Shown here: in pieces, positions 1 through 5,580 of the stretch | Layout of the letters: the number at the start of each line of letters is the position of its first letter | Position numbering within the stretch: position 1 is the stretch's first letter | NCBI GenBank assembly: GCA_005788065.1 | Contig: SXZD01000193.1 | Span: forward strand, 1-5,881 | DNA length: 5,881 nt | Direction: 5' to 3' | Source of the DNA: Burkholderiales bacterium | GTDB taxonomy: Bacteria > Pseudomonadota > Gammaproteobacteria > Burkholderiales > Burkholderiaceae_B | The notes under the pieces: generated by a model | The model's database searches: none | What the model saw: only the letters and a program-made list of their open reading frames with translations | Told to the model about the DNA's origin: nothing | Made by a program: the position numbers and the translations under genes

Positions 1-457
1 GATCATCACCGGCATCGACATCGTGCAGGAACAGATCAGGGTAGCCGCCGGCGAAAAGCTGCGTTTCCGTCAACGCGAAATCGAAATCCGCGGACACGCC
101 ATCGAGTGTCGCATCAACGCCGAAGACCCCTTCAAGTTCACGCCATCGCCCGGCAAGATCAACAGTTGGCATCCACCCGGTGGGCCCGGTGTGCGCGTGG
201 ACTCACACGTATACTCCGGCTACACGGTGCCGCCCAACTACGATTCCATGATCGGCAAGCTCATCACTTACGGTGCAGATCGCGAACAGGCGATGGCACG
301 CATGCGCATGGCACTGGCCGAACTGGTGGTCGATGGCATCAAGACCAATGCACCGCTGCACAAGGAATTGATGAACGACCCGCGCTTCATTGAAGGCGGC
401 ACCAGTATTCATTACCTCGAACAAAGACTGGCAGCCAAACAGGGCGACAAGAAGTGA
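1..457 (+). CDS. accC: Biotin carboxylase subunit of acetyl-CoA carboxylase, 3' part only
   Basis: This is the C-terminal third of biotin carboxylase. The enzyme carboxylates the biotin on AccB using ATP and bicarbonate, the first step of fatty acid synthesis in the cytoplasm. The reading frame is open from the left edge (first whole codon at base 2) and has 151 codons before TGA at 455-457. From memory of the E. coli protein (449 residues), the window opens near residue 302, just after the ATP-grasp active-site strand, so the catalytic MNTRIQVEH stretch lies outside. Visible family hallmarks are ITGID followed by EQ, then RGHAIECRINAEDP, whose Arg (bases 110-112) corresponds to catalytic Arg338 of E. 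coli. These are followed by SPGKI, GYTVPPNYDSMIGKLI, DGIKTN and GGTSIHYLE near the end. The C-terminus is of normal length and intact. The stop overlaps the prmA start, so the two are translationally linked. accB is expected just to the left. Truncation is due only to the window edge. Confidence 0.97.
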   Translation, partial: IITGIDIVQEQIRVAAGEKLRFRQREIEIRGHAIECRINAEDPFKFTPSPGKINSWHPPGGPGVRVDSHVYSGYTVPPNYDSMIGKLITYGADREQAMARMRMALAELVVDGIKTNAPLHKELMNDPRFIEGGTSIHYLEQRLAAKQGDKK

Positions 458-1398
458 CGCAAACTCAAGAGGCATCCTCCCCGCCAGCAGCGCGCTGGGC
501 GCAGGCCACACTGCGCCTGTCATCGCGCTATGCCGAGTCCGTATCCGAAGCATTGATGGAGGCAGGAGCACTGTCGGTCTCTATCGAAGATGCGCAGGCC
601 GACTCCGAAGACGAGCAACCCCTGTTCGGCGAACCGGGAATGGTGCCAGAGCAGACATCCTGGTCTGACAACCGCGTGCTGGCCCTCTTCAACAGTCAGG
701 CAGAGGGCGAAAGCATGCTGGCGGACCTTCCGCCAGAGTGGCTCAAAGACGCCCTGATTGATTGGGAAGATGTGGCCGAACAGGACTGGGTACGTCTGAC
801 GCAGGCGCAGTTCGATCCCATTCCCATCACGCCGCGCCTGTGGATCGTGCCTTCATGGCATGCACCGGTCAACGACGCCGGTGTGGTCAATATCCGCCTG
901 GATCCGGGTCTTGCCTTCGGCACCGGTTCGCACCCCACCACCCAGTTGTGCCTACGCTGGTTGAGTCAGGCAGATCTGGCCGGCAAAGCCGTGCTGGACT
1001 ACGGCTGCGGGTCGGGCATTCTGGCTATTGCAGCCATGAAACTGGGCGCGCAGTCAGCCACGGGCGTGGACATCGACCCGCAGGCCGTTGAATCCGCCGC
1101 CAGCAATGCCGCAGAAAACGAAGTGGACATCACGTGGGGCCTTCCCGGGCATTCGGCTGCCAACGGCCAGTTTCCGGTGCTGGTGGCCAACATCCTGTCC
1201 AATCCGCTGAAGGTGCTGGCACCCGGTCTGTGCAGCCATGTGGCACCGGGCGGCTGGCTGGTGCTCTCCGGTGTTCTGGAACGACAAGCCGGAGAGGTTG
1301 CGGCCGTCTATGCACAATGGATACAACTGTCGGTATGGCAATCGCTGGATGGTTGGGTCTGTCTGGCCGGGCAACGCAATACAGACACAGCGGAATGA
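454..1398 (+). CDS. prmA: Ribosomal protein L11 methyltransferase
   Basis: PrmA is a cytoplasmic S-adenosylmethionine-dependent enzyme that trimethylates lysines and the N-terminus of ribosomal protein L11. The 314-residue product has the family layout. An N-terminal L11-binding domain covers about residues 14-85, with EALMEAGALSVSIED at 32-46 and EQPLFGEPG at 54-62. A linker with the characteristic PSW (133-135) follows. The catalytic domain carries DPGLAFGTGSHPTT (150-163), the SAM-binding loop DYGCGSG (182-188), the acidic loop VDIDPQ (205-210) and NILSNPL (246-252), the equivalent of the NPPY-type motif. The start is GTG at 454, which overlaps the accC stop as GTGA. No ATG lies upstream in frame, and the first internal ATG would remove part of the L11-binding domain. 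The Shine-Dalgarno sequence is weak, consistent with translational coupling to accC. About 13 residues precede the point where the E. coli protein begins to align, so the exact N-terminus is less certain than the identity. Confidence 0.96.
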   Translation: MTQTQEASSPPAARWAQATLRLSSRYAESVSEALMEAGALSVSIEDAQADSEDEQPLFGEPGMVPEQTSWSDNRVLALFNSQAEGESMLADLPPEWLKDALIDWEDVAEQDWVRLTQAQFDPIPITPRLWIVPSWHAPVNDAGVVNIRLDPGLAFGTGSHPTTQLCLRWLSQADLAGKAVLDYGCGSGILAIAAMKLGAQSATGVDIDPQAVESAASNAAENEVDITWGLPGHSAANGQFPVLVANILSNPLKVLAPGLCSHVAPGGWLVLSGVLERQAGEVAAVYAQWIQLSVWQSLDGWVCLAGQRNTDTAE

Positions 1399-1413
1399 TC
1401 GGGTAACGAACAC

Positions 1414-2289
1414 ATGACACTGGCCACCCGCTGCCCCGACTGCAAGACACTGAACCCGACGACCGCAGCCATGCTGCAGGCACAGAACGGTCACATCACC
1501 TGCGGTCACTGCGGCAGTCTGTTCAGCGGCATCGACCACCTCACACCGGCAGACGAAGACAGTTGGACCAGCTTGCAGGCAGAGGCGATAGACAAAGGTC
1601 TGCTGGCAGACAAAACCGGCGACGACGGGTCCACAGATGCATCGGCCGATGATGCCACTGCAAACACGTCCCAAGCCCGTCTGACGCGACTGGGCAAGTG
1701 GCGTCCGCGCATGCCGGCCGTCATCACAAGACTGCTTGAACCGATGTCAGCCTGGCCGCGCTTTGCACGCCGCTGGACCGTCGGCATGGCGCTGGTGTTG
1801 CTGCTGCAACTGGTGTGGTGGCAGCGGCTTGCGATAGCCGGCACACTGCCCTTCCTGTCTCCAGCACTGGCCGCATGGAGTTCACTGCTGGGCAGCGATC
1901 TGGCGGGCGCTCCCTCCAGCCGCCTCAAGATCATGGCCTCCAGCCTGAAGTCCGCGCAAGACAACCGCCTGCAACTGGAAGTGCGCGTACAGAACAACGG
2001 TAAAACCCCCAGCCGGTGGCCGCTGCTGGACTTGCAATTGCTCGACAGCAAGCGCGAGACCGTGACATCCATTTCACTGGGAGTCCGCGATTATGCGGTG
2101 GTGGGCATGCAGGACATTCCCCGCATCCTCAAACCCGGACAGGACGCCGAATTGATCGCATGGGTAGACACCGAGGTGCTCAATGCGCAAAGCCTTGAAT
2201 TGCCGGTGACCGGATTCAAGGTATCCATCGTTGACAAGATTCCATCCTCCCACGAACGGGCTGCACACGCCGACCCCGACAAGCACTGA
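1414..2289 (+). CDS. Zinc-ribbon and DUF3426 domain membrane protein
   Basis: This 291-residue protein of unknown function combines two domains often found together in proteobacteria. At the N-terminus is a small zinc ribbon of the MJ0042 type, with cysteine pairs CPDC (7-10) and CGHC (30-33). A low-complexity, Asp/Ala/Thr-rich linker follows (about 45-90), then a basic stretch rich in Arg and Pro. One hydrophobic segment (about 121-137, WTVGMALVLLLQLVWW) should cross the inner membrane. The remainder, about 150-275, matches the DUF3426 pattern: a beta-rich domain with a VQNNGKTPSRWPLLDLQL-type core (192-209) and a conserved KPGQDAE turn near 240. By the positive-inside rule the zinc ribbon should be cytoplasmic and DUF3426 periplasmic. 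It lies 15 bases after prmA and 21 before the kinase, so it is probably co-transcribed. The Shine-Dalgarno sequence upstream of ATG 1414 is poor. A role as a metal- or redox-responsive membrane sensor is possible but unproven. Confidence 0.9.
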   Translation: MTLATRCPDCKTLNPTTAAMLQAQNGHITCGHCGSLFSGIDHLTPADEDSWTSLQAEAIDKGLLADKTGDDGSTDASADDATANTSQARLTRLGKWRPRMPAVITRLLEPMSAWPRFARRWTVGMALVLLLQLVWWQRLAIAGTLPFLSPALAAWSSLLGSDLAGAPSSRLKIMASSLKSAQDNRLQLEVRVQNNGKTPSRWPLLDLQLLDSKRETVTSISLGVRDYAVVGMQDIPRILKPGQDAELIAWVDTEVLNAQSLELPVTGFKVSIVDKIPSSHERAAHADPDKH

Positions 2290-2310
2290 CCCCGAAAGGC
2301 GTTAACTACC

Positions 2311-3255
2311 ATGCAAAACCCCGACATCCTCATTTGCGGCTCTATTGCCTACGACTCCATCATGGTGTTCGAAGGCCGTTTCAAGGACCACATCCTGCCC
2401 GATCAGGTGCACATCCTGAACGTGGCTTTTCTGGTTCCGACGCTGCGTCGCCAATGGGGTGGCTGTGCCGGCAACATTGCCTACGGACTCAAACAACTCG
2501 GCGGCTCGCCAGTGCCGATGGCCACCATCGGGCAAGACGGTGGCGACTATCTCAAGCGTCTGAACTCGCTGGGCATCACAGCCCGCTGCGTGAAAACCGT
2601 TGACGACAGCTTTACAGCACAAGCCTTCATCACCACCGATCTGGATGACAACCAGATCACCGCATTTCACCCCGGTGCAATGAGTCACTCGCATCTGAAC
2701 CGCGTGACAGACGCGGGTCAGGTCAAACTCGGCATCGTTGCTCCGGACGGACGCGACGGCATGATCAACCACGCCCGCCAGTTTGCAGAGGCCGGCATTC
2801 CTTTCATTTTCGATCCGGGTCAGGGACTGCCGATGTTCTCGGGTGAAGACCTTCTGCAATTCATGGAACAAGCAACGTATGCGGCTGTCAATGACTATGA
2901 GGCGCGCATGCTGACAGAGAAGACGGGGCTGGACCTGCCACAATTGGCACAGCGGGTGGAAGCCCTGGTGGTGACCCGAGGAGCCGAGGGTGCGTGGGTA
3001 TTCACGCAGGGTCAACGTCACGATATTCCTTGCGTTAAAGCAGAGCAGGTAGTGGACCCGACGGGCTGCGGCGACGCTTTCCGTTCAGGCATACTGTTTG
3101 GCCTGAGCCGCGGCCTGGACTGGCCCACCTCAGCCCGTCTGGGCTCTGTCATGGGCAGCCTCAAGATTGCGCACCGCGGCGGTCAGGGCTACAGCACCAG
3201 CGCTGATGAAGTGGCGGCCGTGTTCAAGCGCGAGTTCGGATATCAACCCTGGTAA
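2311..3255 (+). CDS. PfkB-family carbohydrate/nucleoside kinase
   Basis: A 314-residue cytoplasmic kinase of the ribokinase/PfkB superfamily, which phosphorylates a sugar or nucleoside hydroxyl using ATP. Features in order are an N-terminal strand ILICGSIAYDSIM (6-18), the substrate-binding GGCAGN (50-55), DPG at 178-180, NDYE (194-197) as the family NxxE motif that positions Mg-phosphate, TRGAEGA (222-228), and the C-terminal signature DPTGCGDAFRSG (249-260) with anion hole and catalytic base Asp255. Length is normal and no key residue is missing. Homologues next to prmA in betaproteobacteria are usually called carbohydrate kinase or adenosine kinase. The long lid-like strand section (about 13-50) resembles adenosine kinase-type members, but the substrate cannot be fixed from sequence alone. 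ATG 2311 is preceded by a partial Shine-Dalgarno, GAAAGG (2294-2299). It sits 21 bases after the DUF3426 gene and 19 before the lipoprotein gene. Confidence 0.93.
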   Translation: MQNPDILICGSIAYDSIMVFEGRFKDHILPDQVHILNVAFLVPTLRRQWGGCAGNIAYGLKQLGGSPVPMATIGQDGGDYLKRLNSLGITARCVKTVDDSFTAQAFITTDLDDNQITAFHPGAMSHSHLNRVTDAGQVKLGIVAPDGRDGMINHARQFAEAGIPFIFDPGQGLPMFSGEDLLQFMEQATYAAVNDYEARMLTEKTGLDLPQLAQRVEALVVTRGAEGAWVFTQGQRHDIPCVKAEQVVDPTGCGDAFRSGILFGLSRGLDWPTSARLGSVMGSLKIAHRGGQGYSTSADEVAAVFKREFGYQPW

Positions 3256-3261
3256 TTTTTT

Positions 3262-3265
3262 GGAG
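3262..3265 (+). promoter_or_regulatory. Ribosome binding site deciding the lipoprotein start
   Basis: GGAG nine bases ahead of ATG 3275 supports that start. The alternative in-frame start near 3167 would lie inside the kinase gene and would put 36 non-signal residues before the signal peptide. Confidence 0.7.
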
Positions 3266-3274
3266 TCTTTCCCC

Positions 3275-3748
3275 ATGAGCATCTACACCTCTGCACCCAA
3301 GTGCACCGCCTTGTTGTGCGCAGTCGCTGCCACCCTGCTGTCGGCCTGTACGGCACCCTCACAGTCCGGTACGGTCTACAGCGCCAGCGAAGCCCGGCGT
3401 GAACAGATTGTCCGCATGGGTGTCATTGAGAGCGTGCGCGAAGTGAGCATACAGCGCGACCCTAGCGGGGTGGGTACAGTGGCCGGTGCGGTGGTCGGAG
3501 GCATTGCCGGCTCCGACATCGGTGGCGGCAAAGGTTCTTCAGTCGCCACTGTGCTGGGTGCCGTGGCGGGTAGCATGGTGGGGTCTGCCATCGAAAACAA
3601 GACCAAACTGGTCAAGGGATATGAGTTGACTGTCCGTCTGGACAGCGGTGAGTTGCGCGCCTACGTGCAGGAAGCCGACGAGCAGTTCAAACCCGGGGAG
3701 CGCGTGCGTCTGGTCAGCACGGGGGGTACCGTGCGGGTCACGCACTGA
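3275..3748 (+). CDS. Glycine-zipper outer membrane lipoprotein (SlyB/Pcp type)
   Basis: A 157-residue small envelope lipoprotein. The N-terminus is a signal peptide with a hydrophobic core (about 11-22) and a lipobox LSAC ending at Cys25, which would become the lipidated first residue. Thr follows the Cys rather than Asp, so sorting to the outer membrane is expected. A mixed region (28-65) leads to a Gly/Ala-rich glycine-zipper segment (about 66-105, with repeated GAVVGG, GIAGS and GAVAGS) typical of the 2TM glycine-zipper family that includes SlyB and Pcp. The C-terminal half (about 108-157), with YELTVRLDSGELRAYVQ and FKPGERVRLV, is the small beta domain usually found after the zipper in these proteins. 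The start is ATG 3275 because it has a good Shine-Dalgarno and begins the signal peptide directly. It follows the kinase by 19 bases, probably as last gene of the operon. No terminator with a T-run follows; the stop lies 4 bases from the converging yggT stop. The exact role (envelope stability or stress) is inferred from the family. Confidence 0.9.
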   Translation: MSIYTSAPKCTALLCAVAATLLSACTAPSQSGTVYSASEARREQIVRMGVIESVREVSIQRDPSGVGTVAGAVVGGIAGSDIGGGKGSSVATVLGAVAGSMVGSAIENKTKLVKGYELTVRLDSGELRAYVQEADEQFKPGERVRLVSTGGTVRVTH

Positions 3749-3752
3749 GACT

Positions 3753-4331
3753 TCACATACCCATGGCCAGACCCTGCACCACAATCATCAGTATCTGCAG
3801 GATCAGAAAAAACACGAGTGGTGTCAGGTCAACCTGACCCACCGTGGGCACAAAACGTCGCAGTGGATCCAGAAAAGGACGGCTCAGTTCGTCCAGCACA
3901 GCAGCAATCGGCGCATGCGGATTGACCCAACTTAACACCACCTGCAGCAGCACAATTCCCATCAACAGATACACCGCTGACTTCAGCAGCCACACCAGCG
4001 CTGCGGTCAGACCAAATGCCACCACTACCCTGCCCAGACTCATGCTGCTGGCCATCTCGCCCATGGTCAGCCAACTGATCAGGAGCAACAGCACATTGAG
4101 CGTGACAGCCACCAGAAACGCAGCGAGCAATGAGGCCCAATCGATGCCACCGAAACCCGGCACCACCCGGCGCAGCGGACGGACAGCCCAATCGGTAACG
4201 GAGAAAACAAAAGGTGAAAGCGGATTGCGTGGATGCAGACGCACCCATTGCATGAGGGCCCTCAGCAGCAATGCAAACACAACGATGCTCGCGGCGGAGT
4301 CTAGCAAGAGCCGGATGATTTCAAACAGCAT
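3753..4331 (-). CDS. YggT-family integral membrane protein
   Basis: A 192-residue inner-membrane protein made of two YggT repeats. Hydrophobic segments lie at about 5-26, 66-90, 101-136 (one or two spans) and 170-190. The diagnostic amphipathic motif occurs twice: NPLSPFVF, then TDW and RPLRRVVP (36-58), and NPHAP, then LSRPFLDPLRRFVP (147-162). Each is followed by a short ID or VD turn (73-74; 167-168). This duplicated organisation matches the two-domain YggT proteins of proteobacteria. Members have been linked to osmotic tolerance and, in other phyla, to membrane or division protein assembly; the biochemical role is not known. ATG 4331 is chosen because family members begin directly with the first hydrophobic helix (MLFEIIRLLL). 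A GTG at 4343 would add four residues. Neither start has a clear Shine-Dalgarno. It converges with the lipoprotein gene and lies downstream of the H1-like gene, but a terminator separates them. The usual proC partner is not seen here. Confidence 0.9.
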   Translation of the reverse strand: MLFEIIRLLLDSAASIVVFALLLRALMQWVRLHPRNPLSPFVFSVTDWAVRPLRRVVPGFGGIDWASLLAAFLVAVTLNVLLLLISWLTMGEMASSMSLGRVVVAFGLTAALVWLLKSAVYLLMGIVLLQVVLSWVNPHAPIAAVLDELSRPFLDPLRRFVPTVGQVDLTPLVFFLILQILMIVVQGLAMGM

Positions 4332-4401
4332 GGGAAACGTCACGTACGATCAGAACACCCCGCAATTGTGGCACAGACTGGTGCAACAGAAATCTGTCCC
4401 G
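4332..4401 (-). promoter_or_regulatory. Probable yggT promoter region
   Basis: Because a strong terminator ends transcription from the H1-like gene just upstream, yggT should have its own promoter in these roughly 70 bases. I find no convincing -35/-10 pair. The only structure seen is a short inverted repeat at 4385-4396, ACAGA and TCTGT around AA. The assignment is positional inference. Confidence 0.3.
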
Positions 4402-4435
4402 AAAAAAAACCGCCACCCCATGACAGGATGACGGT
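4402..4435 (-). terminator. Rho-independent terminator of the H1-like gene
   Basis: Read on the - strand, ACCGTCATCC (4435-4426) pairs with GGGTGGCGGT (4418-4409) over ten base pairs including two G-T wobbles. The loop is seven bases (4425-4419), and seven further T residues follow (4408-4402). It starts 26 bases after the stop of the H1-like gene. The GC-rich stem and T-run make an intrinsic terminator in this orientation. Confidence 0.88.
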
Positions 4436-4461
4436 CTTCTTTGCACTAGCAAGGACTGACC

Positions 4462-5040
4462 TCAGGGACGTGCGCCCGTGGGGAAAGGCCATGCCGGTGT
4501 TTCTGCAGCGGCGGCTTTCTTGGCGCGCGGCGCCTTGGCGGCCTTGGGCGCAGCAGCCTTGTCAGCTTTTGCAGCCTTGGGTGCCTTTGCTGCTGCAGCC
4601 TTGGGTGCTTTTGCTGCTGCGGGCTTTGCGGCCTTGGCTGCCTTCGGTGCTGCTGCTTTCGCTGCCTTCGCTACTTTCGGTGCAGCTGCTTTTTTAGCTG
4701 CGGGCTTTGCGGCCTTGGCTGCCTTCGGTGCTGCTGCTTTCGCTGCCTTCGCTACTTTCGGTGCGGCTGCTTTTTTGGCTGCGGGCTTTGCGGCCTTGGC
4801 TGCCTTCGGCGCTGCTGCCTTGGCTACTTTGGAAGCGGCTGCCTTCTTGGCGGCTGGTTTTGCAGCTGCAGCCTTCGTTGCTTTTGCAGCCTTGGGTGCG
4901 GCGGCCTTGGGTGCGGCGGCCTTGGGTGCAGCCGCTTTTTTGGCTGCAGGTTTGGCGGCCGGCTTTGCAGCTTTGGGAGCTGCGGCTTTTGCTGCCTTGG
5001 GTTTTTTCTCGGCTGAGGTTGCGGTTGCTGCTTTGACCAT
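4462..5040 (-). CDS. Histone H1-like Ala/Lys/Pro-rich DNA-binding protein
   Basis: A 192-residue, strongly basic, low-complexity protein built almost wholly from Ala, Lys and Pro, mostly in AAKP, AAPK and AAKK blocks. It resembles the C-terminal tail of eukaryotic histone H1 and the bacterial H1-like nucleoid proteins of Bordetella and relatives (BpH1, HctB-like). Such proteins bind DNA without strong sequence preference and affect compaction and expression. Sequence shows an N-terminus MVKAATATSAEKKPKAA, then lysine-rich repeats (about 12-180) including two near-identical 27-residue units at 85-111 and 112-138 and a 24-residue variant at 61-84. A distinct non-repetitive tail, AETPAWPFPTGARP, has the only aromatic residues. 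ATG 5040 is chosen because AAAGGAGA lies at the right distance; a 14-residue upstream extension in frame would read through that site. Length is expected to vary between strains because of the repeats. A long open frame on the opposite strand (4478-5134) is only the complement of the Ala codons. Confidence 0.9.
   Translation of the reverse strand: MVKAATATSAEKKPKAAKAAAPKAAKPAAKPAAKKAAAPKAAAPKAAAPKAAKATKAAAAKPAAKKAAASKVAKAAAPKAAKAAKPAAKKAAAPKVAKAAKAAAPKAAKAAKPAAKKAAAPKVAKAAKAAAPKAAKAAKPAAAKAPKAAAAKAPKAAKADKAAAPKAAKAPRAKKAAAAETPAWPFPTGARP
4627..4860 (-). repeat. 81-base tandem repeat inside the H1-like gene
   Basis: Two adjacent 81-base units (4627-4707 and 4708-4788) differ at only 2 positions by my alignment. 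A third, diverged 72-base copy (4789-4860) lacks one three-codon block and has more substitutions. Each full unit encodes KPAAKKAAAPKVAKAAKAAA plus PKAAKAA. All units are multiples of three, so gain or loss keeps the frame. Confidence 0.9.
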
Positions 5041-5045
5041 GAAGG

Positions 5046-5053
5046 TCTCCTTT
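5046..5053 (-). promoter_or_regulatory. Strong ribosome binding site of the H1-like gene
   Basis: On the - strand AAAGGAGA stands with its GGAG six bases before ATG 5040. It is the best Shine-Dalgarno sequence in the window, which fits an abundant nucleoid-type protein and fixes the start codon. Confidence 0.85.
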
Positions 5054-5369
5054 CTTTTTGTTCCCGTTCCCTTTGTGTTCACGACTGCTTTAACTTTGAA
5101 AACACAGCGCTACTCAGGGTCCACGCGCCGATGATAAAACATGTACTCAACAATGGGTAAAGACTTGAAATAAAAAATCAACAAGAGTTTGTCAGTGTGT
5201 TGGAAAAATGTTGATACGCAAATCACGCCTCACGAGCCACATTTCATAGGGGGCAGCAAGTGCTAAAAAAATTAATCTGATGACCTGAAAAAACACCCCG
5301 AATGAATGATGCGGTAAACCCCGGAAGCGGCTAAGAGAAAGCCGGCACTGAAACGGACTTGATCAAAAT

Positions 5370-5375
5370 TTGACA
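5370..5375 (+). promoter_or_regulatory. Possible -35 element upstream of the DUF6471 gene
   Basis: A perfect TTGACA hexamer lies 205 bases before the gene's ATG, next to a TTGATCAA palindrome. The matching -10 position (around 5393-5399, CTACATC) is a weak match, so this is only a candidate sigma70 promoter. If used, it would give a leader of about 175 bases. Confidence 0.25.
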
Positions 5376-5580
5376 TGCTGTAAGAATGACGACTACATCG
5401 AAGTAAAAGTTCGCAAAGACTGCTTGGAGTGTCTTGCTGATGTGCGCAGATATCTTTTGCGGATAGAGATGAAAACAGGCGCGAACGCTGAACGCGCGAT
5501 TCCGGGGGAAAACTTTTACGACCGGTACCGCAGCGAGGCGAACGGAAAACATTTCACATACCATTAAAACTCAGCACATC

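Larger units (their letters stand above)
5041..5580. other. Divergent intergenic region, 540 bases, AT-richer
   Basis: This region separates the H1-like gene (leftward) from the DUF6471 gene (rightward) and should hold both promoters. It is visibly richer in A and T than the genes to its left. Seen in it: a TATCAT hexamer on the - strand (5131-5136) with no good -35 at normal spacing; an ACATGT palindrome (5139-5144); a short hairpin at 5328-5344 (CGGCT and AGCCG around seven bases, no T-run); a TTGATCAA palindrome (5359-5366); and a perfect TTGACA (5370-5375) on the + strand with only a poor -10 at 17-18 bases. A frame of 65 codons is open from TTG 5370 to TAA 5567 but has no Shine-Dalgarno and no family I recognise. 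No tRNA, riboswitch or known small RNA was recognised. Confidence 0.6.

Noticed and set aside
1054..1674. A 206-codon - strand open frame across the end of prmA and start of the DUF3426 gene
   Set aside because: It crosses two well-supported + strand genes, has Cys-rich random composition and no start signal.
2302..3021. A 239-codon - strand open frame opposite the kinase gene
   Set aside because: The + strand frame carries all PfkB motifs; the - frame has no recognisable motif.
3167..3274. Upstream extension of the lipoprotein frame into the kinase gene
   Set aside because: It would bury the signal peptide behind 36 Arg/Ser-rich residues. ATG 3275 has a Shine-Dalgarno and starts the signal directly.
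4627..4860. CRISPR-like or mobile repeat
   Set aside because: The repeats are adjacent without spacers, keep codon phase and encode the H1-like body, so they are coding tandem repeats.
4478..5134. A 218-codon + strand open frame, Ala/Phe/Leu/Gly-rich
   Set aside because: It is the complement of the Ala/Lys/Pro repeat gene; repetitive GC-rich codons keep the opposite strand open. It has no Shine-Dalgarno and no family-like features.
5248..5280. Mini-frame of six codons from GTG 5260 behind AGGGGG, considered as a leader peptide
   Set aside because: Too short, its purine run is only a partial Shine-Dalgarno, and no attenuator structure follows.
5359..5374. FNR/CRP-like site starting TTGAT
   Set aside because: The left half matches TTGAT, but the right half at the required spacing does not match ATCAA.
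5331..5564. A 77-codon - strand frame in the intergenic region
   Set aside because: No Shine-Dalgarno, no recognisable family, and its start falls next to the DUF6471 gene. I treat it as chance.
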